64,000 nucleotides of DNA, taken from positions 308,776-372,775 of the forward strand of contig MEOH01000016.1 of assembly GCA_001769535.1 (NCBI GenBank), written 5' to 3'. The notes below the pieces were generated by a model, which was not told the origin of the DNA, ran no database searches, and saw only the letters and a list, made by a program, of their open reading frames with translations. Position 1 is the stretch's first letter; every line of letters starts with the position of its first letter. Below are positions 44,583 to 55,135 of the stretch, in pieces. The position numbers and the translations under genes are program-made. The stretch is from Bacteroidetes bacterium GWF2_38_335. GTDB taxonomy: Bacteria; Bacteroidota; Bacteroidia; Bacteroidales; GWF2-38-335.

Positions 44583-45266
44583 CTACTCTTTAAGAATCTT
44601 CACTTCAGTCCTTCGGTTCATAGCCTTTCCTTCTTCAGTATCATTTTTTGAAATAAACCGTGTTTCACCGTATCCTTTTGGGGTAAGACGCGAAGCAGCA
44701 ATGCCTTTGCTGACAAGATAGTTTTTTACCGATTCGGCTCTTTGTTGCGACAGCTTGAGATTTGAATCATCATCTCCTACATCATCGGTATGGCCGGCAA
44801 TTTCTATTTCAACGGTGCTTTTCCTTTTAAGAAAATCAACCAATTCATTCAGCGCTTCAAAAGAAACCGGTTTGAGGGTTGCTTTTCCTGTGTCAAAATG
44901 AACATTTCTAAGAGTGTACACCTTAGGGGGATCATACATAATTATTGCCTGAAACTCAAAAAGCCCTTCCTCCTTCGGCACTTCTACCTTTGAATAATCT
45001 GTAAGCTCACTTATTTCCTTGTATTTAACGTCATAAGTTTCTCCTTCATTAAGCAGGAACCAACATTTTCCTTCATTATTAGTGATGGCTTTTTGTGTTT
45101 CCTTTGTGGTTATTGCAACAACCTCAACCTGTTCGCCAACCAGTGGTTTTTTATCGAAATTTGTTACAGTAACCCACATAAGTGCCTTATCCTCGGTGGG
45201 TTGGGGATCCTGCGACATTACCTGAATTGTCAGAATCAGTGTAGTTAAAATAAAAATGAGTTTCAT
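44583..45266 (-). CDS. OmpA-family outer-membrane/peptidoglycan-binding protein
   Basis: Exported 227-residue protein. Signal peptide residues 1-18 (ending VMSQ), then an Ig-like/CarbopepD-like segment (about 28-105, LMWVTVTNFDKKPLVGEQVEV), then a C-terminal OmpA domain (about 115-225) with the peptidoglycan-binding core IAGHTDDVGDDDSNLKLSQQ, RAESVKNYL and RRTEVKIL. It probably tethers the outer membrane to the wall. An in-frame ATG 12 bp upstream is also possible; the chosen one gives the cleaner signal peptide. Confidence 0.87.
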   Translation of the reverse strand: MKLIFILTTLILTIQVMSQDPQPTEDKALMWVTVTNFDKKPLVGEQVEVVAITTKETQKAITNNEGKCWFLLNEGETYDVKYKEISELTDYSKVEVPKEEGLFEFQAIIMYDPPKVYTLRNVHFDTGKATLKPVSFEALNELVDFLKRKSTVEIEIAGHTDDVGDDDSNLKLSQQRAESVKNYLVSKGIAASRLTPKGYGETRFISKNDTEEGKAMNRRTEVKILKE

Positions 45267-45383
45267 ACTTTTAAACATTTATTAATCACAATAATTGACT
45301 TACTTAAAAAATCTCTAATTATTCAGGACTTCAATAATTGTGAATCGTTATTTCATACGGTTAACTTCACAAATAGTTTGCCA

Positions 45384-46559
45384 TTATATAAATAACCGCA
45401 TTTTTTCATAAATATTTTCCATGATAGCAACAAGTGTTGATCGGGGACAGGCTAGGTTCATTCTTTGAAAACCTTCACCGCCAATTCCGAAAACCCTTCC
45501 ATCATTTAAACCCACTCCACACTCATCAATCAAAAATTCCTTTTGTCTTTTACTGTTCATTCCTGTTTCCCTGAAATCAAGCCATACCATATAAGTAGCC
45601 TCAGGAATCATGACTTTTACGGCGGGCAATTTTTCTTTACAAAACTGATCAACATATCGGATATTGCCTTCGATATATTCCAGTAATTGGTTAAGCCAAT
45701 CCCTTCCATTTTCATATGCTGCCTGAAGTGCCACTGTGCCAAAAATATTACCTGATCCCACATGCAGCGACTCGACTGTTTTTTTAAATCTATTTCTTAA
45801 TTCTTCATTTTTTATCACTGCAACGGATGTAGATAACCCAGCCAGATTAAATGTTTTACTGGGCGCAAAACAAGCCACGGTCAATTCGGCAAGCTCATCA
45901 GAAATACTCATTGAAGGAATATGTTTGTTGCCAAAAAGAATTAGGTCTGAATGAATCTCATCCGAAAGCAAAATAATTTTGTTCCTTACACACAATTCGC
46001 CGATTTGTCTTAGTTCATTCAATGACCAAACTCTTCCTCCGGGATTGTGCGGACTGCACAGCATGATCATTTTTACTTTTTCATCAATTAAACCGCACAG
46101 GTTGCCAAAATCAATTTCATGCCGATTGTCAATAATTTTCAATGGATTGTCAACTTTTATCCTGCCATGATCGGTAATTGCATTAAAAAAGGGAAAATAC
46201 ACCGGGGGCTGAACTATGATTTTATCACCCGGACTGGTCAATGATAAAACCGCAAAATTCAGAGCAGGAACGATGCCCGGAGTAAATACTATCCAATCTT
46301 TTTCAATGGTCAATCCATGAGAATCCTTAATCCATTTGATCACAGAATCATAAAAGCCATCTGGTCTGATTGAATAAGCAAGAATCTCATGTTCCAGTCT
46401 TTTCTTTAGTGCATTAATAATAAAATCCGGTGTTTTAAAATCCATATCAGCCACCCAGGCAGGAATAACATCCGGTTTTCCAAAAAGCTCTTTTCTGAGA
46501 TCATATTTAACACAAGCCGTGTTTTCGCGATTTACAATCTCATCAAAATCATATTTCAT
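45384..46559 (-). CDS. MalY/PatB-type PLP aminotransferase (cystathionine beta-lyase)
   Basis: Fold-type I pyridoxal-phosphate enzyme of 391 residues, the usual length for MalY/PatB. The N-terminal VIPAWVADMDFKTP is the family hallmark, HNPGGRVW binds the cofactor phosphate region, SDEIHSDL holds the PLP-ring Asp, and Lys235 in FAPSKTFNLAGL forms the Schiff base. Likely reaction: C-S beta-elimination of cystathionine or cysteine conjugates; some members are aminotransferases or regulators. It is divergent from the following T9SS pair and depends on B6, whose synthesis gene pdxJ is also in the window. Confidence 0.9.
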   Translation of the reverse strand: MKYDFDEIVNRENTACVKYDLRKELFGKPDVIPAWVADMDFKTPDFIINALKKRLEHEILAYSIRPDGFYDSVIKWIKDSHGLTIEKDWIVFTPGIVPALNFAVLSLTSPGDKIIVQPPVYFPFFNAITDHGRIKVDNPLKIIDNRHEIDFGNLCGLIDEKVKMIMLCSPHNPGGRVWSLNELRQIGELCVRNKIILLSDEIHSDLILFGNKHIPSMSISDELAELTVACFAPSKTFNLAGLSTSVAVIKNEELRNRFKKTVESLHVGSGNIFGTVALQAAYENGRDWLNQLLEYIEGNIRYVDQFCKEKLPAVKVMIPEATYMVWLDFRETGMNSKRQKEFLIDECGVGLNDGRVFGIGGEGFQRMNLACPRSTLVAIMENIYEKMRLFI

Positions 46560-46587
46560 TATTATTGTATTTTAAGAACACTTCTGT

Positions 46588-46595
46588 TACTTTTG
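46588..46595 (+). promoter_or_regulatory. -7 box of the coupled T9SS pair
   Basis: TACTTTTG, 27 bp before the ATG at 46623. Confidence 0.55.
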
Positions 46596-46622
46596 TAAAA
46601 GTATATAAAATTAAGATTATAA

Positions 46623-47531
46623 ATGACCCGGAAAATATCTCTTACAGCATTTTTGCTTTTATTTGCTTTTTCTGTTTACACACAGATTTTGCCAAACCCA
46701 TCATTCGAAAACTGGACCAATGATGGCGAATTTGAAAATCCCGATGGATGGGATTGTTCCAACCGTTCCTTTTTTTCGATCATATCATTCAATCCGGTTA
46801 CCAAAGAAAGCAGTGATCCATTTCATGGCAGTTTTTCAGCCAAACTGGAAACAATTCAGGAATCAACCGGTGAAGAGTATGTTAAAATGCTGGGTGTACT
46901 AACTCTTGGAACCTTTGATGTGGATATTATCTCGCGTACTGCAAAAATCACCGGAGGAAAACCTTTTAATCAGAAACCCACAGCCCTGACCGGTTATTAT
47001 AAATATGTACCTATTGAAAATGACAGCTGCGATATAAGAATCGGTCTGACAAAATTTAATCCTGCTACACAAACCTCGGATACAGTTGGAATGGGAAGAA
47101 TGACGTCCGGACTTACCCCCGGGTGGACAAGATTTGAAATTCCTGTTGATTACAGTTCATCTGATGAGCCGGATACACTAAATATTGTTTTTCTTTCATC
47201 AGACACAAGTATTTTTAATGTTGGCAGTGTACTCTGGCTTGACAGCATTTCACTTGATGGTGTCAATTCAATTGAGGAAAAAACACCTGATCGGTTTTCG
47301 GTATTTCCAAACCCCGCAAGCAAATTGATCACAATAATTTCACCCCGGGAAAATTCCATGAAAGAAATAAAAATAACTGACCTTAACGGGAAAATTATTA
47401 TGCAACAGCAGATCTCAGGTACAAAAAATGATGTTGAGCTGCCCGAATTAAACCCGGGTTATTATTTCATTGATTACTATCTGAACGGAATGCATTCAGG
47501 ATCAGTTAAAATACTCATTCAGCAACCATGA
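46623..47531 (+). CDS. T9SS-secreted beta-sandwich protein (PCMD-like)
   Basis: 302 residues: signal peptide (1-20), then a carbohydrate-binding-like jelly-roll segment starting ILPNPSFENWTNDGEFENP (about 21-215), followed by a T9SS sorting domain (FSVFPNPASKLITIIS to the end). The N-terminal layout resembles PCMD/choice-of-anchor domains linked to polysaccharide use; no catalytic site is visible. Its stop overlaps the ATG of the arylsulfotransferase gene (ATGA), so the two are translated together and may function as a pair. Confidence 0.75.
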   Translation: MTRKISLTAFLLLFAFSVYTQILPNPSFENWTNDGEFENPDGWDCSNRSFFSIISFNPVTKESSDPFHGSFSAKLETIQESTGEEYVKMLGVLTLGTFDVDIISRTAKITGGKPFNQKPTALTGYYKYVPIENDSCDIRIGLTKFNPATQTSDTVGMGRMTSGLTPGWTRFEIPVDYSSSDEPDTLNIVFLSSDTSIFNVGSVLWLDSISLDGVNSIEEKTPDRFSVFPNPASKLITIISPRENSMKEIKITDLNGKIIMQQQISGTKNDVELPELNPGYYFIDYYLNGMHSGSVKILIQQP

Positions 47532-49237
47532 GAATACTGATTATTTTTATCATATTTATCCAATCCATTTTTTCTGCTTACGCACAGCTGGAATATATTT
47601 CGCCTGTACCCGGTTCAAAATTTCATAATCCGGAAACCACTATAATTTTAAGAAAATCAGGTACTTTAGACACTACAACAGTCTCACAGGACTATTTTAC
47701 CATTCATTCAAATTTCTTTGGACAACATGAATTTGACCTTGTTTTTTCAACCGACGGAAAAACAGTGATTTTAAAACCGATAACAGAATTTGCTTTTGAA
47801 GACACCGTAAATGTATGGATCAGCAAGGATTTTTTTGGTGCTGCTGAAGATTTATCATTTACCTTTTTCACTCGCAAAGTAAGAGCCTCGGACAAAAATA
47901 CATTTGAAGAAAAATCCGTTATGGATTCTTTGCCTCCAAATTTTCCTGATCTTTTGATATACCAGGATTCTTCAGCTTGCGATCAACAGGTTTTTATGCA
48001 TAACATCTCTGCTTTTTCAACCAATCATGACCGGTTTATGACCATAATGAACAATGATGGCAGTCTGATTTACACCAAACAGGATGATGATGAAGGAGTT
48101 GGTTTCACCTTGCAGGAAAGTGGATATATTTCTTATTGGGGACCAGGGGAATTTATCATTATAGATTCGGCATACCAACCAAAGGATACTTTTCACTGCA
48201 TGGACGGGTACAGTACAGATTGGCATGAATTTGTGCATTTATCAACCGGGCATGCTTTTGTAATCAGTTATGATCCACATGAAATGCTCGTTATCATTGA
48301 AGATGACACAATAGGAACCTCTTTTGTTGAAGGATTTGTTTTTCAGGAACTGGATGCTGATAAAAATGTGATTTTGCTATGGCGAAGCTGGGATCATTTT
48401 AAAATTTCAGATGCCACACATACTGATTTTACAAACCTTCTTCTTGCCTATGTCCACGGAAATGCTCTTGCAGTTGCCAATGATGGAAACATTCTCATTT
48501 CTTCACGAAAACTTGATGAAATCACAAAAATAAACCGAAACACAGGAAATATTATCTGGAGATTGGGTGGCAAAAACAATCAGTTTGAATTTATAAATGA
48601 CACCATGATGTTTAACAGACAACATCATATTACACAGCTGGAAAACGGAAATATTACTCTTTTTGACAACGGTGAATTTCATCATAAAAAAATAAGCTAC
48701 GCCAAAGAATACAAGCTAAACGAAATAAACCGCACAGCTGAACTTGTTTGGTCATTTCAACATCCCGACAGTATTTTCAGCAGCAAAATGGGCAGCGTAC
48801 AGCGACTTCCCAATGGCAACACATTTATCTGCTGGGGACTCCTTAACCTCGACGGCAACCCCCATATTACAGAGGTTGATTCGGCAAACAATATCGTTTA
48901 TGAAATAAAAATAAATGAACCCTACAATTACTTATACAGAGCATTCAAATTTCCATGGCATCCGGCAAACATAAATGTTCCTGAATTTTCTGAAAATGAA
49001 ATGCAAATAAAGTACTACCCAAATCCTGCAAGTGACTATTTTACCATTGAAACTCCAGTTGAAATAGATTTCTATCAACTTGATTTATATGATATTTCAG
49101 GTACGCTTTGCATTTCCAGTTTTGTAAAAAGCAACCCATTGATTGTCAATACATCCAATTTACCTGCCGGATTATATTTTATCTCTCTTAAAGGTAATAA
49201 AATAAATCATTCATTTAAATTGAGTGTAATCAGATAA
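47528..49237 (+). CDS. T9SS-secreted arylsulfotransferase-like (ASST) protein
   Basis: 569 residues with signal peptide (1-19). An Ig-like domain spans about 20-120 (SPVPGSKFHNPETTIIL). The ASST-like beta-propeller covers about 140-490, with the family's typical blades (ILLWRSWDHFKISDATHTDF, AYVHGNALAVANDGNILISS, NRNTGNIIWRLGGKNNQF, FNRQHHITQLENGNITLFDN). A T9SS sorting domain closes it (IKYYPNPASDYFTIE). Bacterial ASSTs move sulfate between phenolic compounds via a transient sulfohistidine; candidate histidines lie in the VHGNA and QHHIT motifs. Coupled to the preceding gene by a 4-bp overlap. Confidence 0.85.
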   Translation: MRILIIFIIFIQSIFSAYAQLEYISPVPGSKFHNPETTIILRKSGTLDTTTVSQDYFTIHSNFFGQHEFDLVFSTDGKTVILKPITEFAFEDTVNVWISKDFFGAAEDLSFTFFTRKVRASDKNTFEEKSVMDSLPPNFPDLLIYQDSSACDQQVFMHNISAFSTNHDRFMTIMNNDGSLIYTKQDDDEGVGFTLQESGYISYWGPGEFIIIDSAYQPKDTFHCMDGYSTDWHEFVHLSTGHAFVISYDPHEMLVIIEDDTIGTSFVEGFVFQELDADKNVILLWRSWDHFKISDATHTDFTNLLLAYVHGNALAVANDGNILISSRKLDEITKINRNTGNIIWRLGGKNNQFEFINDTMMFNRQHHITQLENGNITLFDNGEFHHKKISYAKEYKLNEINRTAELVWSFQHPDSIFSSKMGSVQRLPNGNTFICWGLLNLDGNPHITEVDSANNIVYEIKINEPYNYLYRAFKFPWHPANINVPEFSENEMQIKYYPNPASDYFTIETPVEIDFYQLDLYDISGTLCISSFVKSNPLIVNTSNLPAGLYFISLKGNKINHSFKLSVIR

Positions 49238-49349
49238 TCTTGTCAGATTTGCAATTATAAAATTAATTGTAAAAACCTGCAATACTGATACATACAAAAT
49301 ATAGCTTAAAAAAAACAAAATAAAAAAAATCACTTATATAAATAAACAG

Positions 49350-49357
49350 TAAATTTG
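49350..49357 (+). promoter_or_regulatory. -7 box of secA
   Basis: TAAATTTG, 25 bp before the secA ATG. Confidence 0.55.
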
Positions 49358-49381
49358 CTGACCTACTGAAAAAATTAAAAA

Positions 49382-52300
49382 ATGAGTATTGCTAATAAGA
49401 TTATAGGTTTATTTTTAGGTAATAAATCAGACAAAGATATCAAATCGATTCTGCCCTTAGTGGCTAAAATAAAGGAAGAATCCGAGAAACTTATCTCTGT
49501 AAGCCATGATGATTTAAGGGCTAAATCTGCTGAGTTAAGACAGATTATCCATGATGAGATAAAAGAGGAAAATGATGAAGTTCAAAACTTGAAAAACAGT
49601 ATTGAAGAACAGAATATTCCCATAGATGAGCGCGAAGCTATATATGAGAAAATTGACAGGATCGAAAAAGAAATCACAAAGAAAATTGAGGAAGCTTTAA
49701 ACGATATTCTCCCCACTGCATTTGCTCTGATCAAGGAAACAGCCCGACGTTTTAACGACAACGAAAAAATCAGGGTTAAAGCCACAGCTTTTGACCGTGA
49801 TCTTGCTGCCACAAGAGAAAGCATTGAAATTGAAGGTGATTATGCAATCTGGCACAACCGGTGGATAGCCGGAGGAAATGAAGTCAAATGGGAGATGGTT
49901 CATTACGACGTACAACTTATTGGAGGTATTGTACTGCATCAGGGTAAAATCTCTGAAATGGCCACCGGCGAAGGAAAAACTCTTGTTGCAACACTCCCTG
50001 TGTTCTTGAATGCTCTTTCGGGGCGCGGTGTTCACCTTGTTACCGTAAATGATTACCTTGCCCGCCGTGACTCTGAATGGATGGGTCCGCTATACGAATT
50101 CCACGGTCTTACCGTTGATTGCATCGACAAACACCAACCAAACTCCGAAGAAAGAAAAAGAGCTTATAATGCCGATATCACTTTTGGAACAAACAATGAA
50201 TTCGGTTTCGATTACCTCAGGGATAACATGGCTGTTAGCCCGGAAGACCTTGTGCAACGCCCCCATAACTACGCCATCGTAGATGAGGTTGACTCTGTTC
50301 TTATCGATGATGCCCGTACTCCGCTTATCATATCAGGTCCCGTTCCACGTGGCGACGACCAATTGTTTATGGAGTACAAACCAAAAGTCCAGAAACTGGT
50401 TAATGCCCAACGGGCTCTTACCAGTGATCTGCTTGTTGAAGCCAAAAAATTAATCTCCGAAGGAAAAACAGAAGATGGAGGAAAACTGCTCCTGCGCACC
50501 TTCAAAGGTTTGCCTAAAAATAAAGCCCTGATAAAATTCCTCAGCGAACAGGGAATGAAAGCGTTGATGCATAAAACTGAGAATGTTTACATGCAAAACA
50601 ACTCCAAGGATATGCACCTGATCACTGATGAATTGTATTTTGTCATTGAAGAAAAAAATAATTCCATTGAGCTTACCGAAAAAGGTATTGACCTGATCAC
50701 CGGTGATTCAGACGACCCCGAATTCTTCATACTCCCCGATATCGGCTCACGTATTGTTGATATTGAAAAATCAGGAATTCCGGATGCAGAAAAACAGAAA
50801 GCCAAGGATAAGCTGATGAGTGATTTTGCCATAAAATCAGAACGTGTTCATACTGTAAATCAACTGCTCAAAGCTTATACCCTGTTTGAAATTGATATTG
50901 AATATGTCATTATTGACAATAAAATTAAGATTGTTGATGAACAAACAGGCCGTATCATGGAAGGACGTCGGTATTCAGACGGACTGCATCAGGCCATCGA
51001 AGCCAAGGAAAATGTAAAGGTAGAAGCTGCAACCCAAACCTTTGCCACCATTACCCTGCAGAATTATTTCAGAATGTACAACAAGCTCGCCGGTATGACA
51101 GGTACTGCCGAAACTGAAGCAGGTGAATTCTGGGATATCTATAAACTGGATGTGGTTGTCATTCCAACCAACAAACCCATTGTCAGAAAAGATTACAACG
51201 ATTATATTTATAAAACCAAACGCGAAAAATACAATGCGGTTATCGATCATATTGGGAAGCTTGTTGAACAGGGACGACCGGTATTGGTGGGTACTACTTC
51301 CGTTGAGATTTCTGAACTCCTGAGCCGAATGCTTAAACTCAGGGGCATCAAACACAACGTACTAAACGCAAAACTGCATCAGCGCGAAGCCGATATTGTT
51401 GCCGAAGCAGGTAAATCACGCACAGTGACCATCGCCACAAATATGGCCGGAAGGGGCACCGACATTAAATTGAGTAAAGAAGTTAAAGATGCCGGCGGTT
51501 TGGCAATCATTGGTACCGAAAGACATGAATCAAGAAGGGTTGACAGGCAGTTGCGGGGACGTTCCGGACGACAGGGAGATCCGGGTTCTTCACAGTTCTT
51601 TGTTGCTCTGGAAGATGATCTGATGCGACTTTTCGGATCAGACAGAATTGCCAGGTTAATGGACAGAATGGGACTTAAGGAAGGCGAAGTTATTCAACAT
51701 TCCATGATTTCTAAATCCATTGAAAGAGCCCAGAAAAAAGTTGAGGAAAACAATTTTGGCATCAGAAAACGTTTGCTTGATTACGATAACGTAATGAATA
51801 ACCAGCGTGAAAGGATCTATCGCCAGCGTCGCATCGCCCTTTTGGGAGAAAGAGTCGGCTCTGAGGTTGCCAATATCCTTTACGATGCAGGTGATGCTAT
51901 TGTAAATGAGTGCCATGGAAATTTGGATTATGATTCTTTCAAAATGGAACTCATCAGAATACTTTCCATCGAATGTCCTATTGATGAAAAAGATTACATG
52001 CAGTTAAACACTCAGGAAATTATTGATAAAGTTTATGAATCTACCATTAACGCTTATCAAAGAAAAACTGAAGATATTGCAAATCAAGCATATCCTGTAA
52101 TCCGGGATGTTTTTGAAAGAAAATCTGCTGTATATAATAATATTGTTGTTCCGATTAACGACGGTCTTAAAACTCGCGGTGTCAGAGTTAATCTGGAAAA
52201 AGCTGCAAAAACCAAGTGTACTGAGCTGATCAGATCAATTGAAAAAACCTTTATGCTCATAACCATTGACGAAGCATGGAAGGAACAACTCAGAGAAATG

Positions 52301-52666
52301 GACGATCTTAAACAATCGGTCCAAAATGCTTCGTATGAACAAAAAGATCCCCTGCTTATTTACAAATTTGAATCGTTCAAGCTGCTTGAGGAACTGCTCC
52401 GCAGAAACAACCGAACCATCGCTTCTATGTTGATGAAAGCGCACATTCAGGTGAGCGAACCCGATCAGGTGCAGCAAGCAGCAGATACCAAGCGAACTGA
52501 CATGAGTAAGTACCAGACCGGCAGAGACTCTCTTGCCAGTGATCACAAACAGCAGGAAGCCAAAGCCCAACCGGTAAGAGTTGAAAAAAAGGTTGGAAGA
52601 AATGATCCATGCCCTTGTGGAAGTGGAAAAAAATACAAAAGCTGTCATGGTATATCCGCCGAATAA
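49382..52666 (+). CDS. secA: Preprotein translocase ATPase SecA
   Basis: Motor ATPase that drives preproteins through SecYEG; all signal-peptide proteins in this window depend on it. At 1094 residues it is longer than E. coli SecA (901), as usual in Bacteroidota, owing to an N-terminal insertion (about 45-115, charged) and insertions in the nucleotide-binding domain (about 340-450). The Walker A region [33 protein letters not shown], the motor motifs [12 protein letters not shown] and [14 protein letters not shown], and the C-terminal zinc-binding [14 protein letters not shown] are intact. The last 20 bp overlap the next gene. Confidence 0.97.
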   Translation: MSIANKIIGLFLGNKSDKDIKSILPLVAKIKEESEKLISVSHDDLRAKSAELRQIIHDEIKEENDEVQNLKNSIEEQNIPIDEREAIYEKIDRIEKEITKKIEEALNDILPTAFALIKETARRFNDNEKIRVKATAFDRDLAATRESIEIEGDYAIWHNRWIAGGNEVKWEMVHYDVQLIGGIVLHQGKISEMATGEGKTLVATLPVFLNALSGRGVHLVTVNDYLARRDSEWMGPLYEFHGLTVDCIDKHQPNSEERKRAYNADITFGTNNEFGFDYLRDNMAVSPEDLVQRPHNYAIVDEVDSVLIDDARTPLIISGPVPRGDDQLFMEYKPKVQKLVNAQRALTSDLLVEAKKLISEGKTEDGGKLLLRTFKGLPKNKALIKFLSEQGMKALMHKTENVYMQNNSKDMHLITDELYFVIEEKNNSIELTEKGIDLITGDSDDPEFFILPDIGSRIVDIEKSGIPDAEKQKAKDKLMSDFAIKSERVHTVNQLLKAYTLFEIDIEYVIIDNKIKIVDEQTGRIMEGRRYSDGLHQAIEAKENVKVEAATQTFATITLQNYFRMYNKLAGMTGTAETEAGEFWDIYKLDVVVIPTNKPIVRKDYNDYIYKTKREKYNAVIDHIGKLVEQGRPVLVGTTSVEISELLSRMLKLRGIKHNVLNAKLHQREADIVAEAGKSRTVTIATNMAGRGTDIKLSKEVKDAGGLAIIGTERHESRRVDRQLRGRSGRQGDPGSSQFFVALEDDLMRLFGSDRIARLMDRMGLKEGEVIQHSMISKSIERAQKKVEENNFGIRKRLLDYDNVMNNQRERIYRQRRIALLGERVGSEVANILYDAGDAIVNECHGNLDYDSFKMELIRILSIECPIDEKDYMQLNTQEIIDKVYESTINAYQRKTEDIANQAYPVIRDVFERKSAVYNNIVVPINDGLKTRGVRVNLEKAAKTKCTELIRSIEKTFMLITIDEAWKEQLREMDDLKQSVQNASYEQKDPLLIYKFESFKLLEELLRRNNRTIASMLMKAHIQVSEPDQVQQAADTKRTDMSKYQTGRDSLASDHKQQEAKAQPVRVEKKVGRNDPCPCGSGKKYKSCHGISAE

Positions 52667-53708
52667 AAATATTGATCAACCGGGAGTTTTTATCCGCACC
52701 AACGGAAGAGGCAATGCATGGCCCATTCCCCTTGGCAGTTTACATCCATTTTATTCAGCAAAAAATTTCGAGGATTTATCCAATGCTTCTTATTCACTTA
52801 TCTCATCAGAGAAAACTGAAATAACCAAAGAAAGCATAAAGTGGGAGATCATGGTTGATGGTGGACATGGTGCAGTGCAATTTCTGATTATGCAGCAAAA
52901 CAGAATTCCGGATGCCATTTTCATTACCCATCCGCACCACGACCATACATATTCAATCGACTGGATTATTCAAAGTTATTTCAGAGCCAATAACCGCAAA
53001 AAAAAATATCCGCTTTATGCTTCGCGTAAATGCTTTGATTACATTTTAATTACCTATCCGCACCTAAAAGAACTTATCGAATACAAGGAGTTAATTTTCG
53101 GAAAACAAACCAGGATTGATGAAGCCCCGGGATTATCTGCAACGGCTTTTCCTGTATATCACGGCAAAACAGCTCCCGGCGCATCCATGGTCATTTTTCA
53201 GTTTGATAATAAAACAGCTTTATTTACAGGCGACGTGCTTTGTCCGCTTATCAGGATCAAGGACTACCCCTCGCTGCAAAATATCTCGGCAGTTTATTGC
53301 GATGCCAATAACAGATTTCCCTGGCCGCTGACAAACCACTGGAGCATTGTTGATTTTGATCCGCAAACCGTAACAAGATCACAGAACCTCAAAAAATTCA
53401 AAAATCACCTGAAACTATCTGAGATTCTCGAGTCGCATAATGCCAACAACATTTATTTCGACAAGTCAATCGACGATCAGTTTATAAATGATTCCCTTTC
53501 CTACTCCATGTTCGATTTTCTTAAAAAAATTAACCCCGTTAATGTTTTTATGGTCCACTATAGCGGAAGAGAAGATTCAGAACAATATAAACAAGAAATG
53601 TTCGATGCGGAAAAACTGGTTAAATGGACTAGTGAGGAAGCAGAAAAAATTGAGCTTGACTGCCATTTTCATGCTCCTTCCACAGGACATATTTTCAGAT
53701 TAATCTAA
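52647..53708 (+). CDS. Metallo-beta-lactamase-fold hydrolase overlapping secA
   Basis: Cytosolic MBL-fold protein of 353 residues; substrate unknown. The metal-binding HPHHDH ([12 protein letters not shown], about 93-103) and later ligands in [11 protein letters not shown] and FTGDVLCPL are present. The long form of this reading frame opens inside secA at 52581; the ATG at 52647 (MVYPPNKN) is preferred because it trims the overlap to 20 bp and precedes conserved-looking sequence. Location suggests translational coupling with secA. The layout [15 protein letters not shown] resembles RNase Z-like or phosphodiesterase MBLs, but assignment is uncertain. Confidence 0.82.
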   Translation: MVYPPNKNIDQPGVFIRTNGRGNAWPIPLGSLHPFYSAKNFEDLSNASYSLISSEKTEITKESIKWEIMVDGGHGAVQFLIMQQNRIPDAIFITHPHHDHTYSIDWIIQSYFRANNRKKKYPLYASRKCFDYILITYPHLKELIEYKELIFGKQTRIDEAPGLSATAFPVYHGKTAPGASMVIFQFDNKTALFTGDVLCPLIRIKDYPSLQNISAVYCDANNRFPWPLTNHWSIVDFDPQTVTRSQNLKKFKNHLKLSEILESHNANNIYFDKSIDDQFINDSLSYSMFDFLKKINPVNVFMVHYSGREDSEQYKQEMFDAEKLVKWTSEEAEKIELDCHFHAPSTGHIFRLI

Positions 53709-53720
53709 AAATTTCCAGAC

Positions 53721-54119
53721 ATGCAGGTTCAAAGATTTGGCGTTTCACTTGAGAAAGAAGTTCTTGATTCACTCGACAGGTTTGTGGAACAAAAAAAATT
53801 CCCCAACAGGTCACAGGCTATCAGATACCTGATTAGAAAAAACATTAAGGAAGAAAGCTGGAAAGAGAATAAGATTGTTGCCGGAGCAATAGTTTTGGTT
53901 TACGATCATCATAAAAGGGAATTGCAAAAACACTCCACCGAATTGCAGCATGATTATCACGACTTGATACTTTCGGTTCAGCACGTACACCTCGACCATG
54001 ACAATTGTCTTGAAACAATCTCAGTTAAAGGAAAAGCCCATGATCTGATGGATCTGGCCAACCGGTTGATTTCGATCAAAGGGATTAAACATGGAGATTT
54101 GGTCATGAGCGGAATGTAA
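53721..54119 (+). CDS. nikR: Nickel-responsive regulator NikR
   Basis: Ribbon-helix-helix repressor with a nickel-binding ACT-like C-domain; 132 residues, the standard length. The RHH part is 1-45 (MQVQRFGVSLEKEVLDSLDR, then NRSQAIRYLIRKNI). The high-affinity nickel site is complete and in register with E. coli NikR: His77, His88, His90 and Cys96 (QHDYHDLIL, QHVHLDHDNC). It lies 12 bp after the MBL gene, probably cotranscribed. A likely target is the His-rich transporter gene 1.6 kb downstream; I could not find a convincing NikR palindrome by eye. Confidence 0.94.
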   Translation: MQVQRFGVSLEKEVLDSLDRFVEQKKFPNRSQAIRYLIRKNIKEESWKENKIVAGAIVLVYDHHKRELQKHSTELQHDYHDLILSVQHVHLDHDNCLETISVKGKAHDLMDLANRLISIKGIKHGDLVMSGM

Positions 54120-54142
54120 CCTTAAATTCACTGGAATTCTTT

Positions 54143-54949
54143 TTAATTTTCCTCTTTTATCCCAAATTCCCTTTTGTATTCATAGTATTTCCTTTTTATA
54201 GCTACTGCAAGGTCATAATCTCCGGCATTCAGAATAAAGCTTTCAGGAAAATTGCAAAATTTCATAAAACTCGTTAGCGTATCTCCCTTAAATCGGGTTA
54301 TTGTTCCCACAATTTTTTCATTAAACTTCGTCTTAATCTTTTCCGAAATCTTGTCCTGCTCGGTGAGTTCGGCAAGCTTTCTTTTCGACTTGCCTTCCTT
54401 GCTGAACTGATCATAAAGGGCTGTTATCGGACTGCCCAATGATATTGTCGGCTGGGGGTTTTGCGTGGTGTTTTTAATGGAGGTTTGAAAATCAGGAAAG
54501 TTTTTCATCGCATTGGCTTCCTGAACAGTTGGTTCAATTTTAAGCTCCGTGAATTCCCTTTTAAACTGCTCCTTTTTCGTTAGTCCGTATACCTTAACAG
54601 TCGAAATAGAATACGTTTTTTTGTCGAGAATAATGTTTATAAAATACATATTGGATTCAATGGAATCGGGAACGGAAAGATATACATTTTTAAATCCGAT
54701 GGCCGACAGATGCAATGTATCGTGTCGTGGCATGAGGATTGAGAAATGACCTGCTGTATCAGTAATTGTTCCCGTCAGATTGCTTCGATTCATGATGCTG
54801 ACGTATGGCACAGGAGACCTGTCCTCTTTATTCAAAATCACTCCGGACACCCGAATAATCGGGCTTTCTCCGAAAACCTGTGCTTCAGTTTTTCCTCCAA
54901 TCAGCAATGCCAGACAGAGAACAAGAAATATTCGGATATGATTCTTCAA
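54143..54949 (-). CDS. Secreted carboxypeptidase-regulatory-like domain protein
   Basis: 268 residues with signal peptide (1-23, ending TEAQ). A CarboxypepD_reg-like Ig domain spans about 30-115 (VSGVILNKEDRSPVPYVSIM, DTAGHFSILMP), the same module that begins SusC-type receptors. A charged helical region follows with no recognisable barrel or enzyme (NAMKNFPDFQTSIKNTTQNP). Such stand-alone proteins are common in the phylum and of unknown function. Periplasmic or outer-membrane location inferred. Single gene, convergent to nikR. Confidence 0.75.
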   Translation of the reverse strand: MKNHIRIFLVLCLALLIGGKTEAQVFGESPIIRVSGVILNKEDRSPVPYVSIMNRSNLTGTITDTAGHFSILMPRHDTLHLSAIGFKNVYLSVPDSIESNMYFINIILDKKTYSISTVKVYGLTKKEQFKREFTELKIEPTVQEANAMKNFPDFQTSIKNTTQNPQPTISLGSPITALYDQFSKEGKSKRKLAELTEQDKISEKIKTKFNEKIVGTITRFKGDTLTSFMKFCNFPESFILNAGDYDLAVAIKRKYYEYKREFGIKEEN

Positions 54950-55122
54950 AATTCCAATATAATCTCAAATGTAAAGATAATAAAACAGATATTCGAAACA
55001 GCAAATAAATATTAACGAAAATTAACAGACACGATTGTGCATATTTTTCAATGATAGAAAAAATTATTGCCTTACAGAACAACAAAAAAACCAAAATGAT
55101 TTCAAATATAAATTTCAAATCT

Positions 55123-55130
55123 TAGTTTTG
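55123..55130 (+). promoter_or_regulatory. -7 box directly before acyltransferase ATG
   Basis: TAGTTTTG ends 5 nt before the ATG at 55136, so transcription would start at or next to the start codon (leaderless mRNA). Confidence 0.5.
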
Positions 55131-55135
55131 CATGT

